Shown in pieces: positions 13,938 through 27,014 of a stretch of DNA of 64,000 nucleotides. How positions within the stretch are numbered: position 1 is the stretch's first letter; every line of letters starts with the position of its first letter. The position numbers and the translations under genes are program-made. Below the pieces are notes generated by a model. That model searched no databases and had not been told where the DNA came from. It saw only the letters and a list, made by a program, of their open reading frames with translations. Source of the stretch: Aquanectria penicillioides. Its lineage: Eukaryota > Ascomycota > Sordariomycetes > Hypocreales > Nectriaceae. The stretch lies in the NCBI GenBank assembly GCA_003415625.1, contig PYIU01000002.1, positions 4,464,001 through 4,528,000 of the forward strand, in the 5' to 3' direction.

Positions 13938-16900
13938 TAGACGGACGACTGGGGCGGGTGCGTGCTAGGGCAGCAGGGTTTCCAAAAACTTTGGACAGGG
14001 TGTTGATGATGAGAGTGGACGACGAGCGCTGATCATGAATGGAAAATGGAAATGAACGACGACGTGAGGTCCACAGGCTGGGCGGCGTCGCTTCGGCTGA
14101 CTTTCGATTCGGGTCAAGTTCAAGGTTATGGGTTTGCGGGTCGAAGGAAGGCGACGAGGATGCTCGACATTAGTGTGAAGGTGACAAGTGGAATGAGCGA
14201 GTGATGTGCGAGGTGCAGACAAGAGGAAAGGGAGCCGAGGAGTTGATGAGGGCCGGGGATTGCGAAGGTCGAGGCGCCTAAAAGGGAAGAAATGTTGAGA
14301 CCTGGCGGGAGCTGGCAGCTGGGGATGGAATCCTGAGAGATGACGGTCCCAGAAGGAGGACAAATGGCAGGGAAGAGAAGGGGAGGCACACGATGTAATA
14401 AGGCAATTCGGGTACCTTCCGCAACTGGGCGATATCGCGAATTAGCAGCTGGCTACCAGTTGACGGTGGCTGCCTTGCCAGCTGTCAATTTGACGTCGAG
14501 CAGGTAGGAGATGTCGAAGAAAAAATCGAGCTCGAGCTCGAGTCCAAATGCTTCCCTCGCTGCCTTACATATCAACCAAAATATTTCCCCCATCCCCGGC
14601 CATGATCCAACCTTGCCGGTGCGTGTGTGCGTGCGTCTCGTCTTGCACCGCGCTGATACGGGCACATTTCGACTGGTACTACTTCTTCTCCCGAACGAAC
14701 GAGCGGACAGGCATAGGAGCATGGGAAAGCATGGACTAGGGAGGAGCTTGACCATGAACAAGGACAGGGCCAGCTCACTCCGCAGGTGAGGAGGGCCCTC
14801 CGTTCTCTGTGCCCTGTGCGACTAGGCCAAGACTTTCTCGACTGACCAGCCTAGCTGTCTACGTGCTGACCTCAAAGGCAAGTTTCCACTGCATCAAGTT
14901 ACGTCGGTGCCCGTCTCCGCCTCGCCTCCGGCCCTGGTCCCTGACATGACCTAGCCTGGTTCTGGCCGTGGTCCTACTGGCCCGCCGCATCCAGTTTGGT
15001 GGGATCCAGCCCTCGGGTGCCCTTGGAGCCCTTTAGCATCCCAGGTTTCCGGGCACACGATTCCCGGCCCATTTGGGTGCAATGAGCAGCAGGTGGTGCG
15101 GTGGACAGCCTGCTTGGCTGCCAGGCATGCCCCCCAACCGAGCTGTGCGTCCACCTCACTGGACACACAGGTTCACCGTCCCACCGTGCCAGCGTCTGTC
15201 TGGGGACCTAGCCCATTGGATATTGGAAGGGGAAACGGGTCTTGGGCAGCTAATTTAGCCCCTAACCCTCGAGCCTTAGAGTGCTCTGTGCTCCCAACCC
15301 GTGGCCGTTGGCGCCCCTCTACAACAGCCAAACCTGTGCCATTCTCTCGAGATGCGTTCGTGGCGTTGACGATTGACGACTTGTGTCTGTTAGCGGAGCA
15401 AACAACTCAATACTCTTCCATCATGCATAGCCAGGCGGGCTACCGCGTAGCTTACCCAGAGATGCATTGCCTCCGTCTCTGCCGGCCCCCACGGCGATTT
15501 CACTTCCGGTCGGTCATCGGGTCGGCGCTGTGCCGTCACCTCGCCAAAGGGAGTTGGTTGCGTGTTGTCGCTCAATCCAGTCTCACTTGCTCTCTCAATG
15601 GCAGGGGGCTCTATCAGGCACTCACGCTCAACCAATCAACCAAATAACCAACACTCGTCACAGTTGATGCCCCGGTCCAAAGACCCAGTAGATATTCTTT
15701 CTGGTTACCTACGCTCGCCTTCATCTAAAGGATGCGGAGCAGAGCCATTCAGCAATCCCTTGTCTCCCTCTCCCCTATCCTATCGCTGGACATGTGAGAT
15801 CAATGCCAGATTCCTCAATGCGACGCTGGCAGAACACGCATTCCAATAATTTCTTCAGGGGATGGTGGTCCTCAACAGAGGGCCCCAGTAACGCCGCTGG
15901 ACACGGAACGGAAGCCCTGCCATGGATTGATCATAGCGGCCGCCAGTCCGGGCGTCCCCCGGTCGAGCCACCCATGGTCCCTTGGCGATTGTTCCTTTTC
16001 TGGCTCACTACCACTTCTCTTTGGGCATCTCGCCCGATTGCCTTCATACTACGCTAGTCTCTGTCGGTGTTGACATCTACAACTGGTTCTCGGCGGGCCC
16101 GGTAAGAGATACGGGGCTATGCCGATAAAACACCACCAACACTTCGGCTTTCACTGAGTGATGCTCCAGGGGTCACTCCCTGTGTGATTTCCTGAACCAA
16201 GTGCTGTGCCTCAATACTACTCCAGATCTGTCTCTCTTCACATGCTCGAGCCCATTTTGCCCCAACATGGTCTGTGGAATACGTGCCTCACCCGCCTTGT
16301 AACCGTCGTTGGAGTCGCTTGTCGAATAGCAACAATGCTCTACGGCACGGGCTTCAATTCAAATAGCCGAGCGCCCAACTTGGCCAACAGCCGCTGAGAA
16401 CATCATTGGGGCCGAAGGCGAATATAATCATCAGTCCCAAGGTTCCACCATGTTCTAGCTCTGTTCTTGATCCCAAGCACGATATCCTACGACTGTCCCC
16501 TTAAATTCCAAGAATGAAAGTGGCCAACCTCGTGTCCAGAACCTCACTCATACAATCCTAGTGCCAAACCCCCGTCTGCACGAAACATCCCTTCTATTCT
16601 TGTCGTATGGGGTGCGGGTCTTCACGGAAAGCTCCATTGTAATAGCAAGGCGTGCTCTGGAGGAGCCAGCTACTGAACGAGGGTATAGCTCATCAATTCC
16701 AGGGTCTAAGCTGGGTAGCCCGTTTGCCCATCCCCTAACCCTTCGGGCGATAAACTTCCGGTGATCTCTGTCGTAAGCTGTACCAAACCCTCAAGTTGAG
16801 TGCATTCATTAAATTTTGCGGTGGGTAGGATCTTTGTCAATCAATTACCAGGTTCGACCTAGCCTTACCGTCAATGCCAACCCGTCATCAAACGTCGTTT

Positions 16901-18769
16901 CCTCAGAGGAAACTGGTTGCACACGCATGGGAGTCTATCCAGCGTGATTCCTCAAACGGTCCCTCCGAATACGCACACGCACCAGTATGGGGAGCTGGTT
17001 AGTTCTCAACATGTTGTATTTGATACCATCTTGATTAGATCTCATTACCGAAGCCCCTTCCATTTTCGTTACCAAAGAAACGACCTTCTTGTCACAGTCT
17101 TTCTATATCAGGTTTCCAGTTCCAATGATTAGAGGTGTGGTGATTCTTTCACAACCGAGAGTCCCGGCCTGTCAACTTCAATAAAGTTTGATCCTTCTTG
17201 CCGGCGATCGACACACCACATCCTATGTACACAAGGTAGGCTGCCATTTGGCGATATAGTTTGTCATATTCTGGGGTGACGTGGTGGTTCCAGGATGATG
17301 CTGGGTTTCATTGATAAGAATGGACAACATTGCAGCAGCCCGACCCTGCAATGGCTCTCCACAATGCGTGGGCCGGCATTGTTCTAGAAGTGTTCAAGCT
17401 TGGGCATCGCTAGTTGCGATTGTGATGTCGTGAAATTGCTGTCAAAACGTCTTCTACCTAAAGCAATACACGTGCCCCATTCGTCCCCCCCAGCGATATC
17501 AGATGGTTGTGGTGAAATAGGGCATGTTCTACGGAAGATCATGACCCCGTCATCGGGCTTCGGCACGAGCTACACCGCAATAGTGAGCCGAAAGATCTGT
17601 TGGGGCTCCATTGGCCTGCATCCGCGAAGCTGGGTATTGTTTCAGTTTCAGAAGCCGCACAAATTGATCGCAATCTGCCGTATCGAATAGGACAGAATAG
17701 ACATGGTGTGGTGACACTGAATGATGGACAGTGGAGTACAACTAGCACGGACAATACGCATGTGCATGCATCATTCAGGTGCGCCCTCACGCTTCCAAAC
17801 CGCCACGATGTCACCCCATTCTTCCGGTCGACTCATCCCCGCCGTGGTGTCATAGCTGTCAGTGACTCCGCTGGGCAAACCCAGTCCACCGGGACGCAAG
17901 AAAACCCTTTTATCTTGTGACATTGGTCAAAGCGAATCCAGGATGCCCAAACTTAAAAATCGTAAGAGATTCGTGGTCAATCACCGCTACCACCAGTGCC
18001 GATTGTTTATCCATAGGGGATGATGATGTTGTTGTTGTTGGTTCTAAGGCCACCAGCTTTGACGTGTTCATTGTTGAGTCGCTGTCGCAGAGGGTCGAAC
18101 AAGATGGTGCCTGCAGGCGTTTTCTCGGTAGAAATAACGCAGTGAACAGAAACTTGGCCAATGTCGCCTAAATCTGCTTTCTGGGGTTCATACTCTTCGT
18201 CAATCAAGGTATAGAAATGATGACCAAGGTTTTGCCGTGATTAGCATTGTCATCATGATCACCCAGACACGCGAGACTGGGCGTTGGGCGCCGAACCGAC
18301 GGCATCCACTGAGGCCAAATTGCAAGCCACACAATTTAACTGGGCCACCGGCATAAACAAGCGCTTCAACACAAAAAGGAAAGGGCATTTAATTGTTCCA
18401 TGCTTTTGAGGCAGACCGTAAACCAAAGCAGGACCATCTTACCAGTCATCAAATTGTGAAACGCGTGTGAGAGCGTGGTGAGAGAACGCGTTGTCAAAGC
18501 TTCCGCTTTTGCCGTCGTTTTGCCGGGGTCGCATCCACTGGCAGAAGCAGTCGGCCAATCAATTAGCTTGAACCACAACACCTTTGGCCTCAGCCTCAGC
18601 CTTTCAGGTTCTCATCTCATCTTTGAAGCTTCGTCTGGCCCGCAACCCCGGCACCGCAGTGGCTCGGTCAATTATGAGAGGACTGTGATTCAATGTCCAT
18701 TCAGCTCCCAGTGTATTTTTAAAGTTTTCATGTTTTGGATACCTTTGTGATACCCACCCTGCTGCCCTC
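13938..18769. other. Intergenic region before MED16, no gene seen
   Basis: About 4.8 kb. The first part is probably the promoter of the leftward gene and includes a short palindromic GAGCTC-rich stretch at about 14528-14545. The open frames from 14.9 to 18.6 kb are short, occur in all frames and have no shared splice logic or domain. No tRNA, rRNA or transposon feature was recognised. Confidence 0.55.
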
Positions 18770-21700
18770 ATGACTTCCGCAAAGATGCCGCTCATGCTGG
18801 AGAACGCCATGCCGGTCGGGCTCCAGGACGTGGACGACCTGTTCGGTGATGGCGTCGGCCTTTCGCTCCCTGTGAGATCGCAGAGCAAGCAGCTTCATCA
18901 AAGGATGGAAGAGCTGAGAGGCCGTGGGTGCTGCCAGTATGAATACACGTCTCCAGGCTACGATACAAGTTTCACCGCTAACCTCGACGCAGGGCAGTAG
19001 CTTGGTCCAGGACAGGCACAATCGCCTCCATCACCGCAGATGGCCAGACTCTCGAGCTTCGGAACCTCCACCGGAATCCCGACAATGGTTTGTGGGACCT
19101 GAGCGAACCAACGGAGTGTCATCTTGTCAAGGGCACCCCATCAATCCCCATCGTCCACTTAGCATGGGCCGGCACTAGCATCCCTGATTTAGCCGTCGTC
19201 GATGCAATCGGACGGGTTACTATCATCAGTTTCTCTATATGCCTCAACCATCCATATTCGCAAAGGAAATGGGACACGGATTCGGTTGATGACATGCACG
19301 CTATCATGGGTACTTACTGGCTTACTCTTGCGCCATCCAATCAGCAGGTGAGTGGGTTAGTTCATATGGACATTAGATCGTCTTCTAACTCTTCAAGGGC
19401 TATAATGTCATGTATGGTCCTGCCAACAAGCATGGTAATGGGTACACATACGAAAGCTCGTTCATGCATGCCGGTGGGCCGGCCCATCCAACTCCCGGCA
19501 AAAGCGCTCTATTCACCGTCACTTCGAATGGCACTCTCAAAATGTATTGGTCTCAAAACACTAATAGAGTTGAAGAGACCACTATCGAACTTGAGAGTGT
19601 CAACTCATCTGATGACCAGATTACTCATGCCTCATTCGCATCTGAGAAAAGTAAAACCTCTACTCCCACAGCTATACTTGCACACTAACAGACACTAGAG
19701 TTCTTGATCCTTGCTCTTGCCACAAGTTCAAAACAACTCAGACTTGCCAAGATCGATATTCAATGGGGGTTGCCACCTCAGGGCGAAAAGAGCAATCCTC
19801 AAACAGCCAGAATACTGAATCCATCGCTGGTTGAAAAACACTTGGCGACGACAAATTGGCTGCAAGGCGGAGCTAATGACGTAAACCAAGATGCATACCT
19901 AGCCGAGCTTACTCATTTGGAGGTTTTGCCTTCGATTTTGGATCAAACAGGCAAAAATACAATCCCCCCAATGATTGTCGCTATCAGGTCTCGGGCTCAA
20001 ACTGAAGGTTCCTACCAGATGGCCCAGAGCATCATTGATCGCTGGGAAGCTGTCGAACAACGGCAAAATTTGCACCCTGCCTTTGAGCAGCTAGGAAACC
20101 GTCGTAACAGCATTTCTACTGAAGTTCCTAATAGCATGCATCTTCGCAAAATCGACCCCATTATCATTAACAAGGTGGTTATTTGGTTTCAAAGCACTAA
20201 TTTCGGAAAGTTGTTGATCTTGGCATTTGCCGATGGATCAGTGGAGTACCGGGACCGGTATACCTTTGAAGAGCTTTACACGACCGAAGACACGACCAAG
20301 GTGATGAACCTTCGTCAAGTGGGGTGGACATTTGCAGATGAAGGCCCATGTAAGTTTCTCAGTCAATTTCTATGTGCTCTCATTAACTCCTCGACAAGGC
20401 CAGCAAGTTGCATTTTCTCCTACGTTTGGCTCCATGATTCAAATGGGCGACGATGGGAAAGTAAAATGGAACAAACTACAGTATTCGATGGACGATATTG
20501 GAAATACCATGCACGATCGTACGTTCTGAAGCTCAAATTCGATAATGGATGCGACTAACAAACCCCAGCCCACTACTCTGGCAGCATCGCAGGTTTGACT
20601 GTAGCGGCGGCACCAGCGATGTTCTACCAGAACAACTATGATGATTTGCTTGCCATTGCACGGCCCTATACAACTAAAAAGAGTAAGACACAATGTCTCC
20701 TTAGGGGCAGGTCAATGTCGCTGACAATTACAGGATTTACGCAGGACTGGATCACCGAGCTTATTCGCATTCTGAAAATCCAGGTGGATTACTCGGAGGA
20801 GACCCATCATGATTCGCTTGTCCGAAACGGCTCTTTGCAATCCTGCCTAAGCATCATGAATGCTCTAGGATTCCGAGGAGAATTCAATCCTCGTACATTC
20901 CCAGGGAAATTTTCCATGTTATCACTCAATGTTCGCAATGTGGTTGTACTGATCACTATTGCGAGCAACACTCCTTTGACAATCAAGGAGAAGCTGAGCC
21001 CCCTTGATGAGCCGGGTAAGTCCCTCGCCGCTGCAACCTGGGAATAAGATACTAACTACGTCAACAGAAGTGGTAGAGACTCTCGCAGGCTGTGCGAAGT
21101 GGTCGCTTGACTTAGTTGCCTGGTTGATTGATTGCCTCTTCGAGTTGATGAATGACGGCAAGTTTATAGAGCTATTGGTACCGACACGCTTCAGTGAAAT
21201 CGCCCCCTACTTGCACGAGAAGAACAATATCTCTCTACATTTCCTGCTCAGCTCCTCCAGCAGAGGATTCCTATCTGCGATATGCCGCCGTCTGGGCCAT
21301 TTGGAAGCTCTCAGCACGAGAGCCATTGACTTTTACAGAAGGCAATCAGCCGATCCATCGACGTCGAGCAAGTTGGCCCCTCGTCTGCAGCAGGCTTATC
21401 AACGTATGCAGCAAGTTACCTCATCTGGGCTCGTGAAGGTGGCAGAATTCGAGAAGCTGTTGACTGTCCTTGGCAATGATGTTCGAACGGCCTACCAAAC
21501 GTTTCTCCCGGCACTCGTCAAGGCTCAGCAGAATGCTCCTCAGGGGAAGCAGATTGACATGGCGATCAAGTCGACCCGAATCCAGTTTGAGCTGGCCTTG
21601 CTCCTCTCTGCTTCCCCTCCTCCTGCATTCCTCCAGGTCATGGTCAAGTTCTTCCACAAGGAGCTCAAGGCATTCCGAAATCTCACCGATCCTGCGCAAT

Positions 21701-21975
21701 TATTCTTTTCCAACTATGACCTTCTTGAGGTACAGGATGACAAACGCAGCCTAGCGGCAAAGAAGGCGAAAGGCATGTTCTACGTGGACGTGTTCAAGAG
21801 AATGGAAATCAGGCCAATGCCCACCGTGCACTGGCGAAGGTGCACGCGATGTGCAGCAGTCATGGAAGATGTATTTGGCAGTCGGCCCGGGTTCACGTTT
21901 GTATTGGGCCAGCAGCGGAAATGCGCATGTAGCGGAATTTGGACCCTGTTACCCAAAGGCAAGCGCTTTGCATGA
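18770..21975 (+). CDS. med16: Mediator of RNA polymerase II transcription subunit 16 (MED16/Sin4)
   Basis: Tail-module subunit of the nuclear Mediator complex, which relays activator signals to RNA polymerase II. Eight exons: 18770-18936, 18993-19347, 19398-19650, 19699-20349, 20399-20518, 20569-20682, 20734-21015 and 21068-21975. All seven introns are 48-56 nt with GT-AG ends, and all junctions keep frame, giving 949 residues. Family marks: an N terminus with the acidic DVDDLFGD motif; a WD40-like region with AVAWSRTGTIASI and PIVHLAWAG; a middle segment with KSALFTVTSNGTLKMYWSQN; and a C-terminal helical part ending in a CxxC pair (WRRCTRCAAVMED) and CAC...TLLPKG, the conserved MED16 C-terminal zinc-like motif. 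The start at 18770 (MTSAKMPLMLE) is preferred over the in-frame ATG at 18785 but not proven. It is the most intron-rich gene in the window. Identification is from recalled family motifs. Confidence 0.93.
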
Positions 21976-24900
21976 GAGTGTGCATCTTTATTGGAGTCGG
22001 GATGGGATTACACTATGCGAGTTTTGACCCAGGCGTTTTTGTCGCGGCGATGGATGCGGGCAAGAATTATTCTACGGTTTTTTGCTATAATCATAGCGTT
22101 CTCGGTCTATATATACTATGAGTATCTTCGCAGGACCCAGTCGTGTGAATCTCGCCGGAATCTCCTATGTGCACAACCACAGCCCAAACCAGCTCACCAG
22201 CCAGCAGTAACACCATAGGGTTTGTCATTTCAACAACGCTGTCTGCGTGTTTATGTTTCCGCGGGAAGATGATCGGCAAGACAAGAAACACGATGGATGG
22301 GAACCGGGAACCGGGGCGTGAGGAGGATCGACCAAGTCGAGCCGAAGTTTTGAAAAAGACAGTATGCATGTTTCGAGATGGTCCTTCAGAGAAGCCCTTG
22401 GCCACGGCCAATCTCATATCACATGTGCTAAGGTTTTACATGATCCAGATTGGTCTCGGTTAATAGTTCCTCTGGGTGGCCTGGTGAGACACGGCCCACG
22501 ACGTCACAAAACTCGGTCAGGGACGAATGTCGTTGGAAAAAGGAAGAAATGAAAATTTGTGATGTGGCGAATTGTGAATGGCACGATCATGTCGGTTCGT
22601 GTTCATATTGCTTGCAGTTCAATCCAGTCAATCAAATGGCGTAGACTTGGAGCCATCCAGTTGATCGGGTTTAATTCATTTCCACATTTCAATTTCGGAG
22701 TCGCGGCCAATGAAGTCATAGCGAGCACGAATCGGACATATTTTATAGCCGCCGAACTTCCGTTTTGAGGACGTGTGTCAGACAAGAGGCAAGCTAAACG
22801 TCCCAATGTGATCAATTGTCGGTGGGGACGTGTCGGCTGCAGGCGGTATTCTTCGCCATAATAGTGCTGGCACAGGCAGATATGGATGCGTCATCGTACA
22901 TGGATTGTTCTCAATGTGTGACTACAGGTTCCGTGATAGACATCGTTGACTCCGTGAACAGGAGTTGAAGCCGAGTCACAATCGAAAGCGCCGTTGGCGC
23001 CACACGTTTGAGCCAATGGGCCACGACCTTTGTGTAAGCTTAGCCATGCCTCAACCCAGTCGGGGCTTCACGTCACCAAGCTGATACTAGTCCAAGAGAC
23101 AGACGCCGGAAGGCGGATGCGAGGTTCCTAGCTCCAGGACGATGGTCATTCAGTTGTACCGAATGCCTTGAACTAATTCATTCACCCGCTTCGAAGAGGC
23201 GGTGGGGAGCATGCATCGGTGTAGGGTAGGGGAGGCAACCAGACGAACCACTAATTGCATGCTGAAACACCATCTCAACAACTACCTCAATTGTCTATTG
23301 ATCATCGGGTTTAATAATGTGATTTCGGCAGTTCATCCACCTGACAACCACGGGCGATCGGCAATGACGACAGAAGGAGATCTGATGTGGCCCCCAATTA
23401 GCCCGTCGTTGTCCAGATTTTTTTGTCACGGAAACCATCAAAGTCCTTCATAGCGCAGACCACTAGGAATGTAAATGGCAATGGCTCTGGTTTAGCCAGG
23501 AACCGTCGCGTGGACCCATTGACACGGCCGTGTTGGCGGCGATCCAGCCCACTTAGCCGTGTGGAGTCTAGCATTGTCACTGTGCACTTGTCAAGAGAAT
23601 TTCCGTCCGTCTCGTTGCCTATCGTGGCCTCCAAGTGTTCAGATGACCGAGAGTCGGGATTGAATGCTCGGCACGTGTGCCGCCGCCAGAACTTTGGCCG
23701 CCCCTGGTCCCTCGTCTGCGAGTTACAGGTGAGAGGGTCGCCGCTGACACTCGGTAACGAGGAACCCTGTTCAGTTCGCCGTAGTTTGAAGCAGTAGTCG
23801 ATGGATTCGGCATGATGAATTCTGATGACAAGCAGAATTGGCGGTATGGCGGAACAAGGGGAAAGAAATGAGAACTCCTTTGGCGATATGAGATAACGAG
23901 CTTAGCGGCAACCGGGACGATTGGGAATTCACAGCACGCTGCTCAGAGAGAAATTGCGCGCAAAGCATAGTTATGGACTACGACGGATGGGTGAGTGTGT
24001 ATGCAATGGGATACGAATATTCAATGTTTATGGGCTACATTGAAGATGGCGCAACACTTGACGCATGGGCGGCATGATGAACCGATGAGGCACAGATTCA
24101 CCAGGAACAATGATGATCAACGAGATGGAACTGGCCACTTTCTGCAGCCTCGCAGGGTCGGAGCGCTAGCAACGCTCTAGCCAGAGTCAATTGCCGTCCA
24201 ACTCTGTCCCGAGTAATGAACACGACCAGCGTCTGCCGCGCCGACGACACCCTAGTGACTGGCACCGTCTTCCGAGAGGACCAGGGAGAACCAGGGAGGG
24301 GGTGCATCTACATGATCTCTTTGAACCATGGAACAATGGAAGCCGGCGCATGCAAATGTGCGCTGTGCAGGGCGGATATGAACGATAGACTTCGCACGAG
24401 GTGAAAGCATCGTCCTTGCAAGGCAAAACGGCACCGGCTTGTCGATAGACTACGGCCTAGCTGCTGGACCATTGCCTTGGCATTCAGCCAGACGGCTTTT
24501 GTGGAGGGGCTAAATTTACGTGTAGACAGCGGGCTGGGGGGCGTCGGCGGTGATTTGACAAAATGTTGTGGGGTCGCAATGGTGGGCATTGATGGATGGA
24601 CAGGTTCATTTGATGGGATTCCTACAGGCATTCCCGCGCGCCAAAGGGTATGCGCGTCGCTGGTCGCAGAGGATAGTTGTGCCGACGACTGAGAGGACGC
24701 CAGAGGAGACGTGGGCAGAAACTTGGATGCTCGATGTCACAGAAGAGGTGACGTGACTGGTGGGCTCGGCGGGTTGTGCTCGCACAGGACCCTGCGTCGT
24801 ACGGTTCCCCAGGGCGGTTATCCTGGGGGGGGACGAGCCAGGATTGCCTGGGTTGTTCGCAGCGGCTGCTCCGGGTATCGACATCGATGGAGGTTTTTCG

Positions 24901-25281
24901 GCGGCGAGTTCATGTAAGGGATCGGTCCAGACGCCGGTATGCATTATGTAGGAATGCGTCTGTTCGACATCAAAGACGGGCGCCTACGTGCAGCAAAGAT
25001 TCCTTTGCCGCCGCCATGGCACGATGCGGGATCCTGCGCGGTGAAACAGATTCTTAAAAAGCCAGCGATGCGGACTATCGACAGGCTGTGGCCATCCCTC
25101 GATCCTTCGAGTGCTCAAGCCCACAAGTCGTTCAAGCCAAGAGGCAATGGTAAGGTGCAGAGCGTAGACGCGGTCGGAATGAAGCACAAACCTTCTGTGT
25201 CGTGTCCTGGGTCCCGCCGTCGTCATCTCATTCACTTCCATTTTTCTTCCTCCCCATCCTTCTTATTTTTGCCATCCTTGT

Positions 25282-25311
25282 CAGACACAGACACAGACAC
25301 AGACACAGACA
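25282..25311. repeat. (CAGACA)5 tandem repeat
   Basis: Five perfect hexamer copies, followed by a degenerate unit. Intergenic. Confidence 0.9.
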
Positions 25312-25723
25312 GAGACCCAGACCAGCCATCTCGTCGACTCCTTGCCCAACCACCGAACGGTATCGATCGCTGGCTGGTCCCTGTCCGCCTTTAACTCGGG
25401 GCCTCCTCGTTTTAATGTCAACATTCGAGGGCCAACCAACCAGACCATCCTACAAACTTCCGCCCCGGTTTGCTCTTTAAGCAGCAATTAATCAACCCAG
25501 GAAACAACCGTCCGAGCAATCTGGTCTGCACATTTCGGGATTCTATCTTTGGTCGCGCAATCATCCCAACTTAGTGTCCGCTGTGCCACTGGATGACAGA
25601 ACCGACCCCTCCCACTCGGTCATTAATTGCCATCATCGTTATCCTCATCAACAATTCAATACCGTGCCGCAGAAGCACAGCAAAAGCATAAGCACAGGCA
25701 CAAGAAGGGCGCTCGCGCATGCG

Positions 25724-25751
25724 CATGCGCACGCGCACACAAACGCACACG
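25724..25751. other. Strictly alternating purine-pyrimidine tract
   Basis: 28 bases alternate pyrimidine and purine without a break, mostly CG and CA/TG steps, the sequence type that most readily adopts Z-DNA. Lies in the upstream region of the coiled-coil gene. Confidence 0.6.
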
Positions 25752-27014
25752 CACAAGCAGGCAATCGAGCACAAACGAACGAACCGCTGAAGAAAGCCAC
25801 GACCGGGTCGAAAGAAAGTCGACACTAGAGCCTGCATCGCATCGCAGGCCACTGCCGCCGTCGCCGCCACCGCATCCCCCTGGCTTCTCCAGCGGCGTCC
25901 CTGGACCTTGCTCCCCTTGCTCCCCTTGGGCACCCTGGTCCCCCTTTGCCTCTCCTGGATCTGTCCCCTGCGTCCCGACCGGGATCTTGCACGGACGACG
26001 ACCCCCCAAATCGCCCAAAGCAGGTTGCTCTGGCCTCGGCCAGTTGCCTGTTCCTGTTCCTGCTGAAGTCTGCCCCCTTGACGTGCGGGATTGCCTTCGT
26101 CGACGCTAGCGCAGGAACCTCGACAATCACTGCATTATTTGGTCTTTTGCAGCAAGCCAACCACCAACCGTTCACCCCAATTCAGTCATCCCACAAAGTC
26201 CCTGGATCGCCCCCAGGGGCCACTGACGAAAAACAAGAGGAGGATCAAGAGCGGCCCTTGCCTCCCAACCCACGTTTTGGCGCCGCCTCCCCTCCCACGC
26301 ACGACCAGGCACGCTCTCCCTCTTAGTGGCTGGCTCCCGACCTCCAGGCTGGGTTCCCCCTATTTCCACTGCTAGCCACCGCTCCCCCCCCCCCTCTGCG
26401 CTCCTCCCCTGCACTACGCAGTGAGGATTCCTGGGGACTCCACCACTGCAATCCCCACCGAGGCTTGCGCCCCCTGGCTTTCCGTGGCGCCCCTAAGTCG
26501 CTAAATCGCAGGGTGCCCTGGTCTGCGGCGGCGATACGTACGACCGGCCGCTTCGCCATCTCCCTCTCTTGTCCATCGACGGTCGAACCAGTCCGACTTT
26601 AGCTCTCCCTCCTCTTTCATCTGCTCTCCCTTCGCTTCATTGCTCCCAACCCTTTTACGAAGTGCAACGGCGCATCACATGGGGCAATACCAAGACCAAG
26701 GCCAAAGCCAATTCCGGCGATAAGACATTATTGCTGCCGCCCCAAAACTGGGGGTCCAACGGTCTAAGGTTCGAGGTCGCGAGTCACACGCCCTTTCCCT
26801 TCTGCCGCCGGGCCCTTCTCGCATCCCCATCACTTCCCCATCCCTATCCCATCCACACATCACATCACCTCACACACACACACCCCTCGTCCCGTGTCCA
26901 TTGGCTTGGGTTTGCCCGGTTGATCAACATTTGTGCAAGTCACAACCTACCGCCGCTACCGCTACGTACCAGGCCCTGAGCTATCATCGGCAGCCTCTTA
27001 TCCCACCGTCGAAT

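Larger units (their letters stand above)
21976..27014. other. Long intergenic region, no gene seen
   Basis: About 5 kb. It contains a (CAGACA)5 array near 25282, a strictly alternating purine-pyrimidine tract at 25724-25751, and from about 25.8 kb a C-rich, pyrimidine-rich run that is probably the promoter and long 5' leader of the coiled-coil gene. The open frames are short and compositional. Confidence 0.55.

Noticed and set aside
22000..24900. Possible repeat-induced-point-mutation-degraded transposon
   Set aside because: No strong AT bias, terminal repeats or transposase/reverse-transcriptase motifs were seen, so there is nothing to support a mobile element.
25656..26018. Collagen-like Gly-X-Y stretch on the minus strand
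   Set aside because: Only about five triplet repeats, arising from repeated CTCCCCTTG pyrimidine sequence in an upstream leader. No start context or continuation.
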